11,029 nucleotides of DNA from Chlorobium sp. (GTDB lineage Bacteria; Bacteroidota; Chlorobiia; Chlorobiales; Chlorobiaceae), in NCBI GenBank assembly GCA_026193435.1, contig JAPHUN010000116.1, positions 1 to 11,029 on the forward strand, read 5' to 3'. The translations under genes and the position numbers were made by a program. Below the pieces are notes generated by a model, which saw only the letters and a program-made list of their open reading frames with translations, had not been told where the DNA came from and ran no database searches. Position 1 is the stretch's first letter. Each line of letters starts with the position of its first letter. Below, piece after piece: positions 1 through 8,355 of the stretch.

Positions 1-1390
1 CTGCGGTAGAGAGTGCCTCGGTTCCGCTGTTGTTGATAAGCAGATCGCCCGACGGAGAGGTGATGAAGGTCGGGTTGCCTTTCAAGAGCAGGTTTACCTT
101 GTTCGCGGACGCAAAACTGCGAACGGCGTCAAGAGGGTCAGCGTGGATCGCATCAAGAGAAATGCCGGTGAGTCTGCTGAACTCTCCTGTATGAGGGGTG
201 AGCAGCGTGTCGGCGTACTCGTGTTCAGCAAGAGAAAAACCGTTCTGGGAGAGCGCGTAGAGCGCGTCTGCGTCGAGAACCAGTTTTTTTGAGGCGATGA
301 CCGGATCTGCAAGAAGCCTGTGCAGAAGGTCAATCGTTTCTTTTTCCCTTCCCAGGCCGCATCCTATGACGATTGCGTCTGCCCAGGCGGCTTTTTCGAG
401 GAGTGATTCGTACTCTCTTCCGGTCACCGTCGCTGAAGGAATATAGGTGTGCAGCGGACCGGAAAGTTCCGGGGGGAGGGAAACGCAGACATACCCTGCT
501 CCGGTGTTGATCGCGGCTTTTGCGGTGAGCAGGGAAGCGCCGAGCATAGAGCTCCTGTTGTCTGAGGAGCCTGCGATCACGAGCAGTTTTCCGTTGCGGT
601 GTTTCGCCCCGTCGGTATCGCGAAGCGTGAACTGTTCTGCGGCAAAATCCTCATCGGTAAGATGACAGGTGCAGTTCTCGACAAGGAACGGCGGAATGGA
701 GATTTCCGCCACGTGGATCTCTCCAGCAAGCGCCGGGCCGGAATTCAGGAAAAAACCGGTTTTCATATAGGCCATGCAGACGGTCAGATCAGCCATGACG
801 GCCGGCTGCGAAGCAAAGCCGCTCGTGGCGTCAAGGCCGCTTGGCAGGTCAAGGGCGATAGTTACCGCAGGGCTTTGTTCACGGAGAGTGTTTATGAGTT
901 CGATGGCCTCTTTCAGCGGAGGTTTCAGCGACTCTCCGTCGCTTTTCAGCCGTAGTCCTGTTCCGAGAAGCGCATCGACGATCCCGTCGTACTCCCGTTC
1001 GGAGATTAACGGCATAGCTTCATCAAGACCGTTGAAGATCCGCAGCTTTTCTGTGTGATTTCTGTAGGCCTGGACAATGGTCAGTCCGTTTCGATTGATT
1101 TCTGCAAGGTTTTCCGGCGGATACAGCAGGATCAGGTCAACCGATGCACCGAGATTGAGCAGATGCCGCGCAAGTACAAACCCGTCACCGCCGTTGTTGC
1201 CTTTGCCGCAGACAAGCAGAAAGTCGAGTTCATGAAGGCCCTCTCTGCCGGTTGTGTCAAATGTTTGCGCAATGATTCGAGAGGCTTCACGGCCCGCGAG
1301 TTCCATAAGTCTCGGCTCATCGGTGTGCAGCAGTTCAATCGCTGCACGGTCGGCTCTCGACATTTCCCCGGCTGTCAGTATCGGAAGCAT
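1..1390 (-). CDS. nnr: Bifunctional NAD(P)H-hydrate epimerase / ADP-dependent NAD(P)H-hydrate dehydratase (NnrE-NnrD fusion), 3' end cut by window edge
   Basis: I translated an uninterrupted frame of 463 codons from the ATG at 1388-1390 to the left edge. It repairs hydrated NADH and NADPH: the N-terminal epimerase interconverts the R and S hydrates, and the C-terminal ribokinase-like domain dehydrates the S form using ADP. Seen in the epimerase half: CGKGNNGGDGFVLAR at residues 61-75, DALLGTGL at 139-146 and DLPSGLDA at 181-188. Seen in the dehydratase half: GKLLVIAGS at 267-275, GCGLGR at 343-348, LDADAL at 372-377, TPHTGEF at 398-404 and LLKGNPT at 435-441. The frame stops just where the family's phosphate-binding GTGDVL-type loop should follow, so the truncation is an edge effect. 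It begins 6 bases after the purL stop with no strong ribosome site, suggesting translation coupled to purL. The domain identification is secure; the fused E. coli-type arrangement is seen directly. Confidence 0.93.
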   Translation of the reverse strand, partial: MLPILTAGEMSRADRAAIELLHTDEPRLMELAGREASRIIAQTFDTTGREGLHELDFLLVCGKGNNGGDGFVLARHLLNLGASVDLILLYPPENLAEINRNGLTIVQAYRNHTEKLRIFNGLDEAMPLISEREYDGIVDALLGTGLRLKSDGESLKPPLKEAIELINTLREQSPAVTIALDLPSGLDATSGFASQPAVMADLTVCMAYMKTGFFLNSGPALAGEIHVAEISIPPFLVENCTCHLTDEDFAAEQFTLRDTDGAKHRNGKLLVIAGSSDNRSSMLGASLLTAKAAINTGAGYVCVSLPPELSGPLHTYIPSATVTGREYESLLEKAAWADAIVIGCGLGREKETIDLLHRLLADPVIASKKLVLDADALYALSQNGFSLAEHEYADTLLTPHTGEFSRLTGISLDAIHADPLDAVRSFASANKVNLLLKGNPTFITSPSGDLLINNSGTEALSTA

Positions 1391-1396
1391 GGTTTC

Positions 1397-3682
1397 TCAG
1401 AGGATTTCAATTTCGTCGAGATGCAGCGCTTCTTCGAGAGCATGGTAATAGGTCTGCTTCAGCTCGGCCGTATCGAATGAGAGTATTTCTTTGCCGTTGA
1501 CGGCAATGGAAACGTCCTGTTCCCTTACCTGGCCGATCACCTTGGCCGGAACACCTTGATGTTCAGCTTTTTCGATGACCCGCGCGGCATTTTCCGGATT
1601 GACGCTCAGGAGAACACGTCCCTGTGCTTCCGAGAACAGCAGTTCCTGAATGAATGACGGTGTGGTGATCTCTTGTTCCAGGTTCACGGCCAGCCCGAGC
1701 GGATGTGTACTGTCCATGATCGATTTTTCTACAAGAGCGGTGAACAGTCCGCCGTCGGAAATATCATGAGCAGAGCTCATCAGTCCGGATTGCGCAAGCG
1801 CGACCAGAAGTTTCTGAAGATTCAGTTCATGATCGAGATCAAACGCGGGAGCGTCCTGTCCCGGTGTTCCGTACTGCATGACCAGATATTCTGATCCATC
1901 GAGAGTCAACGGAGGGTTGCCGAGCAGGAGGATGGCGTCTCCCGGATGCATGAAGGTTGATCCGGTAAGGTGCTCGATGTCGTCCAGCAGTCCGATCATG
2001 CCGATGACGGGGGTCGGGTAGATTGCTGTTCCCGTAAGTGATGATTCGTTATAGAAACTGACGTTGCCTCCGGTGACCGGAGTGTTGAACGCTCTGCAGG
2101 CCTCTCCCATACCTTCAACGGATGCTTTGAACTGGTAGTAGACATCAGGTTTATAGGGATTGCCGAAATTCAGGCAGTTGGTGATGGCCAGCGGGGTCGC
2201 TCCTGAACAGGCGATGTTTCTCGCGCATTCCGCGACAGCGATCATGCCGCCTTTTTTCGGATTGAGATAGACATAGCGGCCGTTGCAGTCCGTTTTCATG
2301 GCAAGCGCCTTCTTTGTTCCCTTGATACGGATGACAGCCGCGTCGGTCTGTCCGGTCGGGGTCACGGTGTTTGTCTGAACCATCGAGTCATACTGCTGAT
2401 AGACCCACTGTTTGCTCGCGATATTGGGACGTGACAGCAGGCGAAGAGAAGCGTCGCGAAGGTCAATCGAGCTGTCGGGACGAGGGTCGGCGGGCGGATT
2501 GTCAGGCTTTTTTTCAACAGCCTCACGTATATAGACCGGGGCGCCTCCTCCCAGAACAAGTGATTCGGCTGGAATTTCGGCAACGACAGCACCATGGTGC
2601 CTGACTCTGAGCTGATTGTCCGCAGTTACTGTACCGATGATGACCGCATGGATGTCCCATTTGCTGTAAACGTCAATGATGTTCTGTTCGTATCCTTTTT
2701 CGGCAACGATGAGCATTCGTTCCTGTGATTCGGAAAGCATGATCTCATATGCGCTCATATCGTTTTCCCGAACGGGAACGAAATCAAGGTCGATTTCAAT
2801 GCCGCCGGAACCATTGGTGCTGATTCCCCTGGAACTCATCTCGGAAGTGGAACTGGTCAGGCCTGCCGCTCCCATATCCTGAAGTCCTGCTACGTGTCCG
2901 GTGGCGATTGCCTCGAGGGTCGCTTCAAGGAGCAGTTTTTCAGCAAACGGGTCGCCAACCTGAACGCTCGGACGTTTGTCTTCAGAGGCCTCACTTAGAT
3001 CTTCCGATGCGAAAGTCGCGCCGTGAATACCATCTTTTCCGGTAGACGACCCGACAATCAGAACCGGGTTTCCTTCACCTTCCGCCGTCGCGCTGACGGT
3101 ATTCTGATGTTCCACCAATCCGACAGACATGGCGTTTACCAGAGGGTTGCCGGTATACGCGTCTTCAAAATAGATCTCTCCGCCGACTGTCGGTACGCCA
3201 AATGAGTTGCCGTAGTCACCGATCCCTCTGACGACACCGTCAACAAGGTAGCGAACCCTCGGGTCCTTCGGTGAACCGAATCGAAGGGAGTTCAGGGAGG
3301 CGACAGGGCGGGCGCCCATGGTGAAAATATCACGGTGTATCCCTCCGACCCCTGTGGCAGCTCCCTGATAGGGTTCGACGGCGGAAGGGTGGTTGTGGGA
3401 TTCAATTTTAAAGGCGACAGCAAGATTGTCGCCGATATCGACCAGGCCGGCGTTTTCCTCGCCGGCTGAAGTAAGCAATGCTCCGCCTTCCCGGGGAAGT
3501 GTCTTCAGGACAGCTATGGAGTTTTTGTAACTGCAGTGTTCCGACCACATGACCGAAAAAATGCCCAGCTCGGTAAAGGTCGGGGTCCGGCCCAGAATTT
3601 CAAGAATACGTCCGTACTCTTCTGCGTTCAGCCCGTGTTCCTTTGCAAGTTCGGGGTTTACTTCAGGTTCCTTATGTGTCAT
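1397..3682 (-). CDS. purL: Phosphoribosylformylglycinamidine synthase subunit PurL (small, three-component type)
   Basis: This is the ATP-dependent synthetase subunit of the fourth step of purine synthesis, converting FGAR to FGAM with ammonia delivered by PurQ and with PurS as bridging partner. The protein is 761 residues, the usual length of the small PurL and far shorter than the single-chain proteobacterial enzyme. Visible motifs are SEHCSYKNS near residue 47 with the conserved His49, [10 protein letters not shown] at 92-101, [13 protein letters not shown] at about 108-120, GVPTVGGE at 162-169, a [11 protein letters not shown] segment, and in the second half [18 protein letters not shown] and [11 protein letters not shown] chose the ATG at 3680-3682 because family homology begins here. 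The open frame extends 38 codons upstream to 3796, but that extension is basic, unlike PurL, and overlaps the secA end. No purQ or purS is visible in the window. It lies 71 bases after secA, and no clear terminator is seen between them. Confidence 0.96.
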   Translation of the reverse strand: MTHKEPEVNPELAKEHGLNAEEYGRILEILGRTPTFTELGIFSVMWSEHCSYKNSIAVLKTLPREGGALLTSAGEENAGLVDIGDNLAVAFKIESHNHPSAVEPYQGAATGVGGIHRDIFTMGARPVASLNSLRFGSPKDPRVRYLVDGVVRGIGDYGNSFGVPTVGGEIYFEDAYTGNPLVNAMSVGLVEHQNTVSATAEGEGNPVLIVGSSTGKDGIHGATFASEDLSEASEDKRPSVQVGDPFAEKLLLEATLEAIATGHVAGLQDMGAAGLTSSTSEMSSRGISTNGSGGIEIDLDFVPVRENDMSAYEIMLSESQERMLIVAEKGYEQNIIDVYSKWDIHAVIIGTVTADNQLRVRHHGAVVAEIPAESLVLGGGAPVYIREAVEKKPDNPPADPRPDSSIDLRDASLRLLSRPNIASKQWVYQQYDSMVQTNTVTPTGQTDAAVIRIKGTKKALAMKTDCNGRYVYLNPKKGGMIAVAECARNIACSGATPLAITNCLNFGNPYKPDVYYQFKASVEGMGEACRAFNTPVTGGNVSFYNESSLTGTAIYPTPVIGMIGLLDDIEHLTGSTFMHPGDAILLLGNPPLTLDGSEYLVMQYGTPGQDAPAFDLDHELNLQKLLVALAQSGLMSSAHDISDGGLFTALVEKSIMDSTHPLGLAVNLEQEITTPSFIQELLFSEAQGRVLLSVNPENAARVIEKAEHQGVPAKVIGQVREQDVSIAVNGKEILSFDTAELKQTYYHALEEALHLDEIEIL

Positions 3683-3753
3683 GTTTTTCGTCTCGGTTGA
3701 GCGTTTCAGATTTTCTGTTTTCCGGTTTGGACGGTGACGCGGCCTCTGTGCTG

Positions 3754-6700
3754 TTACTTGCCGCAGCAGTTTTTGTATTTTTTTCCGCTTCCGCATGAGC
3801 AGGGATCGTTTCTGCCAGGTGTCTTGTCGGCTATTACCGGTTGCTGCAAGGGCTCTTTTCCATTCTCGGCCTTCTTTTCCTGACGACCTTCATTGCGTGA
3901 TCCGGAATTATCATAGGCCGATTCAGCCTTTTCATGACGCGCGACAAGCCGGTCCTGGCGAACCTGTGACTTTTTCTGCTCCTGTTCGATCTTTTCCCTT
4001 GCTTCTTCCGTCACGGGAAACAGCTTGAAGGCGAGCGAGAGGGTTTCATTCTCGATCTCTCCGAGCATGGAGACAAAAAGCTTGTAGGCTTCCTGTTTGT
4101 ATTCGAGAAGCGGGTCCTTCTGACCGTAGGCTCTCAGATTGATCCCCTCTTTCAGGGAATCGATCTCTCTGAGATGTTCTCTCCATTTCTGATCGATGAC
4201 GTTCAGCACGGCATATTTTTCAATCTGTCCCATGATCTCTTCAGGGACGATCTCCTCCTTTCGTTTATAGAAATCGAGTGCGGCTTTGTAGAGTTGTTCA
4301 GCGGTTTTTTCAACCCCGTCATTTTCAAATGTTATGCTCTCTATCCTGAACTCTACCGAGAGATCCCTGAGCACCTGTTCTTCAAGCCCCTTGACATCAA
4401 ATTCCCTGGCGTACTGGTTGACGGTGTTTTCCGAATAGTCATGCAGCAGGTCCAGGATATCCGCTGTCAGCCGTTTTTTTGTGAGGGCCCCTTTCCGACG
4501 TTTGTAGATGACGTCGCGCTGCTGGTTAAGGACGTCATCATATTCGAGCAGTCGCTTACGTATGGAGAAATTCTGTTCTTCAACTTTTTTCTGGGCGCGC
4601 TCGATCGACTTGGTTACCATTGAATGTTCAATGACGTCACCTTCTTCATGCCCGAGCTTGTCCATGATGGAGATGACCCTGTCCGAACCGAAAAGACGCA
4701 TCAGGTTGTCTTCAAGAGAAACATAGAATATGGATTCACCGGGATCTCCCTGTCGACCGGAGCGTCCTCGAAGCTGCCGGTCGATTCTTCGTGATTCATG
4801 TCTTTCCGAACCGAGAATATACAGTCCCCCCAGCTCTTTTACCCCTTCACCCAGCTTGATATCAGTACCACGCCCGGCCATGTTGGTGGCGATGGTTACG
4901 GCGCCTTTTTGGCCTGCAGATGCGACAATTTCCGCTTCACGGTCATGTTGCTTGGCGTTCAGGACGTTGTGTGTGATTTTCTTCGCCCGGAGCATTCTGG
5001 AAAGTGTTTCCGATACATCGACGCTGGCAGTACCGACCAGCACAGGCTGGCCTTTTTTCTGCAGCTCGATAATCCTGCCGATGATGGCGGCATATTTTTC
5101 TTTTCGCGTCTTGTAGACGTAATCATCCTGGTCTTTCCGGATAATCGGCCTGTTGGTCGGAATGACCACCACATCAAGCTTGTAAATATCGAAAAGCTCA
5201 GCTGATTCTGTTTCAGCCGTGCCTGTCATACCGGAGAGTTTTTTGTACAGGCGGAAAAAATTCTGAATAGTGATGGTTGCGAGGGTCTGGGTCTCTCCCT
5301 CGATTTTGACGTTTTCTTTTGCTTCGATCGCCTGATGGAGACCGTCGCTGTATCGTCTTCCGGGAAGTATGCGGCCGGTAAATTCATCGACGATCATGAC
5401 CTGTCCGTTCTGTACAACATAATCATCGTCTTTTTCGAACAGTGAATACGCCTTTAGAAGCTGGCTGATATTATGCAGTTTTTCGGAACGGTCAGAAAAC
5501 AGCCTGTATACCTCGTCTTTTTTCTTGATTTTCTCTGCAGTATCGAGTGACTGGTCGCTTTCAATGGAGGCAATCTCCGCGCCTACGTCAGGGACAAGAA
5601 AGAGATCGCTGTCCTGATTGCTCAGTTTGCTGAGAAAATCCCGTCCCTTGTCGGTAAGATCGATAGCGTTTGATTTTTCATCGATAGAAAAGTAGAGTTC
5701 GTCGTCCACTTCATGCATTCTTCTCGAATTATCCTTGAGATATTCGTTTTCCGCGCTCTGCATGAGCTTTGCCATGCCTGTCTGGGACAACATTTTGATC
5801 AGGCGGGTGTTCTTGGGCTGGCCTCTTTTTGCCCGCAGAAGAGCAAGAGCTGCCTGAAAGTCGTTGGGTTTCTCCTTGATGATTTTTTCGGCTTCAGCAA
5901 GATACCCTGCAACCAGATTCTGCTGGGATTTTACCAGACGTTCCATCCAGGGTTTGATTTCGGTAAACTTGCTGGTATTCGCATTGGGCACCGGTCCTGA
6001 AATGATCAAAGGCGTTCTTGCTTCATCGATCAGGACACTGTCGACTTCATCGACAATTCCGTAGTAATATTCCCGCTGGACAAGATCGGCGGGAGATCCG
6101 GCCATGTTGTCACGAAGATAGTCGAAGCCGAACTCGTTGTTCGTCCCGTAGGTTATATCGCAGGCGTACTCTTTTTTTCTTTCTTCCGGGCGCATACCGC
6201 TGAGGATCACCCCGGTTTCAATGCCGTGAAATTCGTAAACAGGACTCATCCACTCCCTGTCACGCTGCGCCAGATAGTCATTGACGGTAACGATATGCAC
6301 GCCTCTTCCTGTAAGGGAGTTGAGAAATGCCGGCAGGGTTGAGACCAGGGTTTTTCCTTCACCCGTGGCCATCTCTGTGACTTTTCCCTGGTGCAGGACA
6401 ATGCCTCCAAGCAGCTGGACGTCATAGGGGATCATGTCCCAGGTCATGGTATGATCCATGACCTGGTAGGTGTGCCCCTTGAGCCTTCTGCAGGTATCTT
6501 TTACGATGGCGAATGTTTCAGGCAGAATTTTCTCAAGAGCGGCGGCAGTCTCTTCTTCGTATTTGTTTTCCAGTTCATCCAGCTCCCTGTTGATGCTTTC
6601 TATCTGACTGATGGTTATGTCAGGGTTCTCGAGTTTGCTGGAAAGATCGCTGTTCTGCTGCCTGATCAGGGTAAGTTCCTCTTGCAGGTTTGATTTGAGG

Positions 6701-6843
6701 GCCTTGCTTTTCGCTCTGAGCTGATCGTCACTGAGGGAAGCGAACGTCGAGTAGATTTCATTGATTTCATCAACGAGAGGCTTGATTTTTTTTATGTCCT
6801 TGTCGTGCTTTGAGCCAAATACCTTTTCGAAAATTTTAAGCAT
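3754..6843 (-). CDS. secA: Preprotein translocase ATPase subunit SecA
   Basis: SecA is the motor that pushes unfolded preproteins through the SecYEG channel; it acts in the cytoplasm and at the inner face of the membrane. The 1029-residue product is longer than E. coli SecA (901) because of extra sequence around residues 285-400, in the preprotein cross-linking region. Seen in order: Walker A MATGEGKT at 158-165 (Lys164), [11 protein letters not shown] near 186, [16 protein letters not shown] at 231-246, Walker B-type [16 protein letters not shown] at 265-280, [23 protein letters not shown], and the arginine-finger region [14 protein letters not shown]. After a charged Gln/Lys/Glu-rich linker, the last 18 residues form a CxCx8CC zinc-binding SEC-C motif (Cys1015, 1017, 1026, 1027) that contacts SecB or ribosomes in other species. 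The start [12 protein letters not shown] is typical of Chlorobi SecA. No clear Shine-Dalgarno sequence precedes the ATG. It is the first gene of the leftward group. Confidence 0.98.
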   Translation of the reverse strand: MLKIFEKVFGSKHDKDIKKIKPLVDEINEIYSTFASLSDDQLRAKSKALKSNLQEELTLIRQQNSDLSSKLENPDITISQIESINRELDELENKYEEETAAALEKILPETFAIVKDTCRRLKGHTYQVMDHTMTWDMIPYDVQLLGGIVLHQGKVTEMATGEGKTLVSTLPAFLNSLTGRGVHIVTVNDYLAQRDREWMSPVYEFHGIETGVILSGMRPEERKKEYACDITYGTNNEFGFDYLRDNMAGSPADLVQREYYYGIVDEVDSVLIDEARTPLIISGPVPNANTSKFTEIKPWMERLVKSQQNLVAGYLAEAEKIIKEKPNDFQAALALLRAKRGQPKNTRLIKMLSQTGMAKLMQSAENEYLKDNSRRMHEVDDELYFSIDEKSNAIDLTDKGRDFLSKLSNQDSDLFLVPDVGAEIASIESDQSLDTAEKIKKKDEVYRLFSDRSEKLHNISQLLKAYSLFEKDDDYVVQNGQVMIVDEFTGRILPGRRYSDGLHQAIEAKENVKIEGETQTLATITIQNFFRLYKKLSGMTGTAETESAELFDIYKLDVVVIPTNRPIIRKDQDDYVYKTRKEKYAAIIGRIIELQKKGQPVLVGTASVDVSETLSRMLRAKKITHNVLNAKQHDREAEIVASAGQKGAVTIATNMAGRGTDIKLGEGVKELGGLYILGSERHESRRIDRQLRGRSGRQGDPGESIFYVSLEDNLMRLFGSDRVISIMDKLGHEEGDVIEHSMVTKSIERAQKKVEEQNFSIRKRLLEYDDVLNQQRDVIYKRRKGALTKKRLTADILDLLHDYSENTVNQYAREFDVKGLEEQVLRDLSVEFRIESITFENDGVEKTAEQLYKAALDFYKRKEEIVPEEIMGQIEKYAVLNVIDQKWREHLREIDSLKEGINLRAYGQKDPLLEYKQEAYKLFVSMLGEIENETLSLAFKLFPVTEEAREKIEQEQKKSQVRQDRLVARHEKAESAYDNSGSRNEGRQEKKAENGKEPLQQPVIADKTPGRNDPCSCGSGKKYKNCCGK

Positions 6844-6876
6844 CAGTTACAATCTGTCTATTATGGTTTGCCGTAT

Positions 6877-7016
6877 GGTACCTCTATGTTTAATCCGCGC
6901 TTTCAATTGCTTCGTTAAGCGGTGCTTGAAATCCTCATGTACTCTCTGTACACTCCGGCTTCTGCGCTCCGATCGCCTTGCTCCTGGAACCGCTCATGAC
7001 AATACATAGAGGTGCC
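6877..7016. repeat. 140-base element bounded by 13-base imperfect inverted repeats, with nested internal palindromes
   Basis: The left end GGTACCTCTATGT (6877-6889) and the right end ACATAGAGGTGCC (7004-7016) are reverse complements with a single mismatch, which becomes a G-U pair in one RNA orientation. Inside are AGCGGT (6918-6923) pairing with ACCGCT (6989-6994), TGTAC (6938-6942) pairing with GTACA (6948-6952) across a five-base loop, and a two-part hairpin: TTTCAA (6901-6906) with TTGAAA (6926-6931), enclosing GCTT-CGTT-AAGC (6909-6920). The 6918-6994 pairing and the 6901-6931 hairpin overlap, so they would be alternatives. No target-site duplication is obvious in the flanks. It ends 33 bases from the secA start. 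It may be a dispersed intergenic repeat, a non-autonomous MITE-like element, or a structured leader; copy number in the genome cannot be judged from this window. Confidence 0.55.
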
Positions 7017-7029
7017 CTGATGAAGAACT

Positions 7030-7089
7030 ATGCTGAAAGAGGATTTGCAGGAGCGCTATCCTGAAGAGTTTACAGGAAAATATGTTTAA
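7030..7089 (+). other. 19-codon coding-like stub (small ORF or gene remnant)
   Basis: From an ATG at 7030 to a TAA at 7087-7089 the frame reads MLKEDLQERYPEEFTGKYV. The composition (amphipathic, Lys/Glu-rich, then a Tyr-Pro and aromatic tail) looks like the C-terminal end of a real protein rather than random sequence. An in-frame TGA sits 9 bases upstream and no convincing ribosome site precedes the ATG. It could be the surviving tail of a decayed gene, a tiny ORF, or chance. I assign no function. Confidence 0.2.
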
Positions 7090-7175
7090 CAAGGTATTGA
7101 ATTACCGGTTGAGATAAAAACAGCATTTTGACGTTTTTTGTCGGCGTTTGCCTACGGGATAATTTAAGTGTAAAT

Positions 7176-7181
7176 TATAAT
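7176..7181 (+). promoter_or_regulatory. Possible -10 box for the DHH phosphoesterase gene
   Basis: A perfect TATAAT lies in an AT-rich stretch 28 bases before the plus-strand ATG, which would leave a short leader containing the AAGGA ribosome site. No good -35 hexamer stands at 16-18 bases upstream, and there is no TG extension. The overlapping palindrome ATTATAAT also gives a TATAAT on the minus strand (7174-7179), so the same stretch could serve secA. This is suggestive only. Confidence 0.25.
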
Positions 7182-7200
7182 TTGGATTAAAATTGAAATT

Positions 7201-7205
7201 AAGGA
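7201..7205 (+). promoter_or_regulatory. Ribosome binding site deciding the start of the DHH gene
   Basis: AAGGA ends 4 bases before the ATG at 7210, a short but workable Shine-Dalgarno spacing. It supports 7210 as the start. It is one of the two clearest ribosome sites in the window; secA, purL and pepA have weaker ones. Confidence 0.6.
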
Positions 7206-7209
7206 ACTG

Positions 7210-8271
7210 ATGATTATAGCAGAGTATGGACGAAGACTTGATGAGAAGGAATGGGCGCCTTGTATCGATATGCTGCTGGACGCTGAACATATTGTTCTTA
7301 CCACGCATGTGAATTCCGACGGGGACGGTCTGGGAAGTGAAGCCGCGCTTGCCGAAGTACTGCGAACGTTAGGAAAGACGGTATCGATTGTCAACCCTAC
7401 GGAAGTTCCTTTCAACTACCTTTTTTTGAACGATGTTGCCGAGATCACGGTTTTCAATGATCATGCAGAAGAGCAGATCGAGCTGATTTCGCTTGCTGAT
7501 CTCGTGGTGCTTCTTGATGCGAACCTGAGTGAACGCATGGGGAGTATATGGAACCATGTACGCTTTGCAAGGGAACTCGGCAAGCTTCAGGTTCTCTGTA
7601 TCGATCATCATCTTGATCCGGAGGATTTTGCCGATCTGATGGTTTGTGAATCCTACGCGTCATCGACGGGGGAACTGGTCTATGATCTTGTTTCGGCTAT
7701 GGAAGAACGGATTGGAGAAAAGCTCTTGTCTCCGGGCGTCGCCAAGGGGCTCTATGTCGCATTGATGACTGATACAGGATCGTTCAGATTTCCGAAAACA
7801 ACCCCTTACGTCTACAACCTGGCAGGTGATCTGGTCGCAAAAGGCGCGGACCCGAACGATATATACGACAAGGTATACAATGCGCTCAAGCCCCAGGCTC
7901 TCAAGCTTCTTGGCGCTGCACTCAGCGAAATCAGGTTCTTTGACGACGGCAGGGTATCATGGCTGTATATTTCTCAGGATATGCTGAATGATACAGAAAG
8001 CAAACTTTTTGACACCGATCTGATCATCAGATATCTGCTGAGTGTTCCGAGTGTGCGGATCGCTGTGCTTATGGTTGAGATGCTCGACGGGAGAACCAAA
8101 GCAAGTTTCCGGTCAAGAGGAGACATCTATGTGAATCTTCTTGCAAAAAAGTATGGAGGCGGGGGGCACAAGAACGCGGCGGGCAGCCTGCTTCAGATGG
8201 CGCCTGAAAAAGCCACCAAGATAGTTTTATCTGATATACGAGAGTTCCTGAAAAGTTCAGAAATTGTATAA
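7210..8271 (+). CDS. DHH/DHHA1 family phosphoesterase, NrnA-like (oligoribonuclease / pAp phosphatase type)
   Basis: The 353-residue protein has the two-domain DHH-DHHA1 layout of NrnA (YtqI), which degrades very short RNAs from the 5' or 3' end and dephosphorylates 3'-phosphoadenosine 5'-phosphate in the cytoplasm. Seen: metal-binding motif I as HVNSDGDGLGS at residues 33-43 (His33, Asp37, Asp39), motif II VVLLDAN with Asp103, the name-giving DHH at 132-134, and motif IV TDTGSFRFPKTTP from about 187 with Asp188. The C-terminal DHHA1 domain carries the substrate-binding GGGGHKNAAGS at 316-326. Length and motif order match NrnA rather than the longer RecJ exonuclease, which has extra domains. 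I leave the symbol blank because related DHH proteins also include cyclic-di-AMP or pGpG hydrolases, and motifs alone do not separate these. It is the first gene of the rightward group, with an AAGGA ribosome site. Confidence 0.9.
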   Translation: MIIAEYGRRLDEKEWAPCIDMLLDAEHIVLTTHVNSDGDGLGSEAALAEVLRTLGKTVSIVNPTEVPFNYLFLNDVAEITVFNDHAEEQIELISLADLVVLLDANLSERMGSIWNHVRFARELGKLQVLCIDHHLDPEDFADLMVCESYASSTGELVYDLVSAMEERIGEKLLSPGVAKGLYVALMTDTGSFRFPKTTPYVYNLAGDLVAKGADPNDIYDKVYNALKPQALKLLGAALSEIRFFDDGRVSWLYISQDMLNDTESKLFDTDLIIRYLLSVPSVRIAVLMVEMLDGRTKASFRSRGDIYVNLLAKKYGGGGHKNAAGSLLQMAPEKATKIVLSDIREFLKSSEIV

Positions 8272-8275
8272 TTTC

Positions 8276-8328
8276 GGGCGGCTCGGGCAAAAGGTGGCCG
8301 TGGGTTAGAGGTTTCATCTTTGCCGCCC
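8276..8328 (+). other. Weak inverted repeat in the DHH-pepA spacer
   Basis: GGGCGGC (8276-8282) and GCCGCCC (8322-8328) are perfect 7-base reverse complements separated by 39 bases, in the 84-base gap between the two genes. The right arm is followed by TTTCC, not a run of U, and the loop is long, so it is a poor intrinsic terminator. It could be a leader structure for pepA or chance in a GC-rich spacer. Confidence 0.25.
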
Positions 8329-8355
8329 TTTCCTGAAAAGTAAGAGACGTTCATC

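Larger units (their letters stand above)
6844..7209. other. 366-base divergent intergenic region between secA and the DHH phosphoesterase gene
   Basis: No full-length protein gene fits here; the frames on either strand are short and do not resemble known families. Its contents are a short secA-proximal spacer (6844-6876), an inverted-repeat-bounded element (6877-7016), a short coding-like stub (7030-7089) and an AT-rich stretch (about 7155-7209) leading to the plus-strand start. Promoters for both divergent transcription units must lie here unless they are fed from elsewhere. I see no tRNA-like cloverleaf and no strong intrinsic terminator. Confidence 0.8.

Noticed and set aside
1055..1480. 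A 141-codon open frame on the plus strand across the start of the nnr gene
   Set aside because: It lies antisense to the clearly homologous nnr and purL coding sequence, shows no family motif and has no ribosome site.
4174..4623. A 149-codon plus-strand open frame opposite secA
   Set aside because: It is the mirror of the secA C-terminal coding region; the composition follows the secA codons and no motif is visible.
6761..7009. An 82-codon plus-strand frame running from the secA start into the intergenic element
   Set aside because: It begins antisense inside secA, has no ribosome site and no recognisable domain; the intergenic part is dominated by palindromes.
7128..7163. Promoter made of TTGACG (7128-7133) and GATAAT (7158-7163)
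   Set aside because: The hexamers are 24 bases apart, well beyond the 16-18 expected for a housekeeping promoter.
8276..8340. Intrinsic terminator between the DHH gene and pepA
   Set aside because: The stem is only 7 base pairs with a 39-base loop, and the sequence after it is TTTCC rather than a U run.
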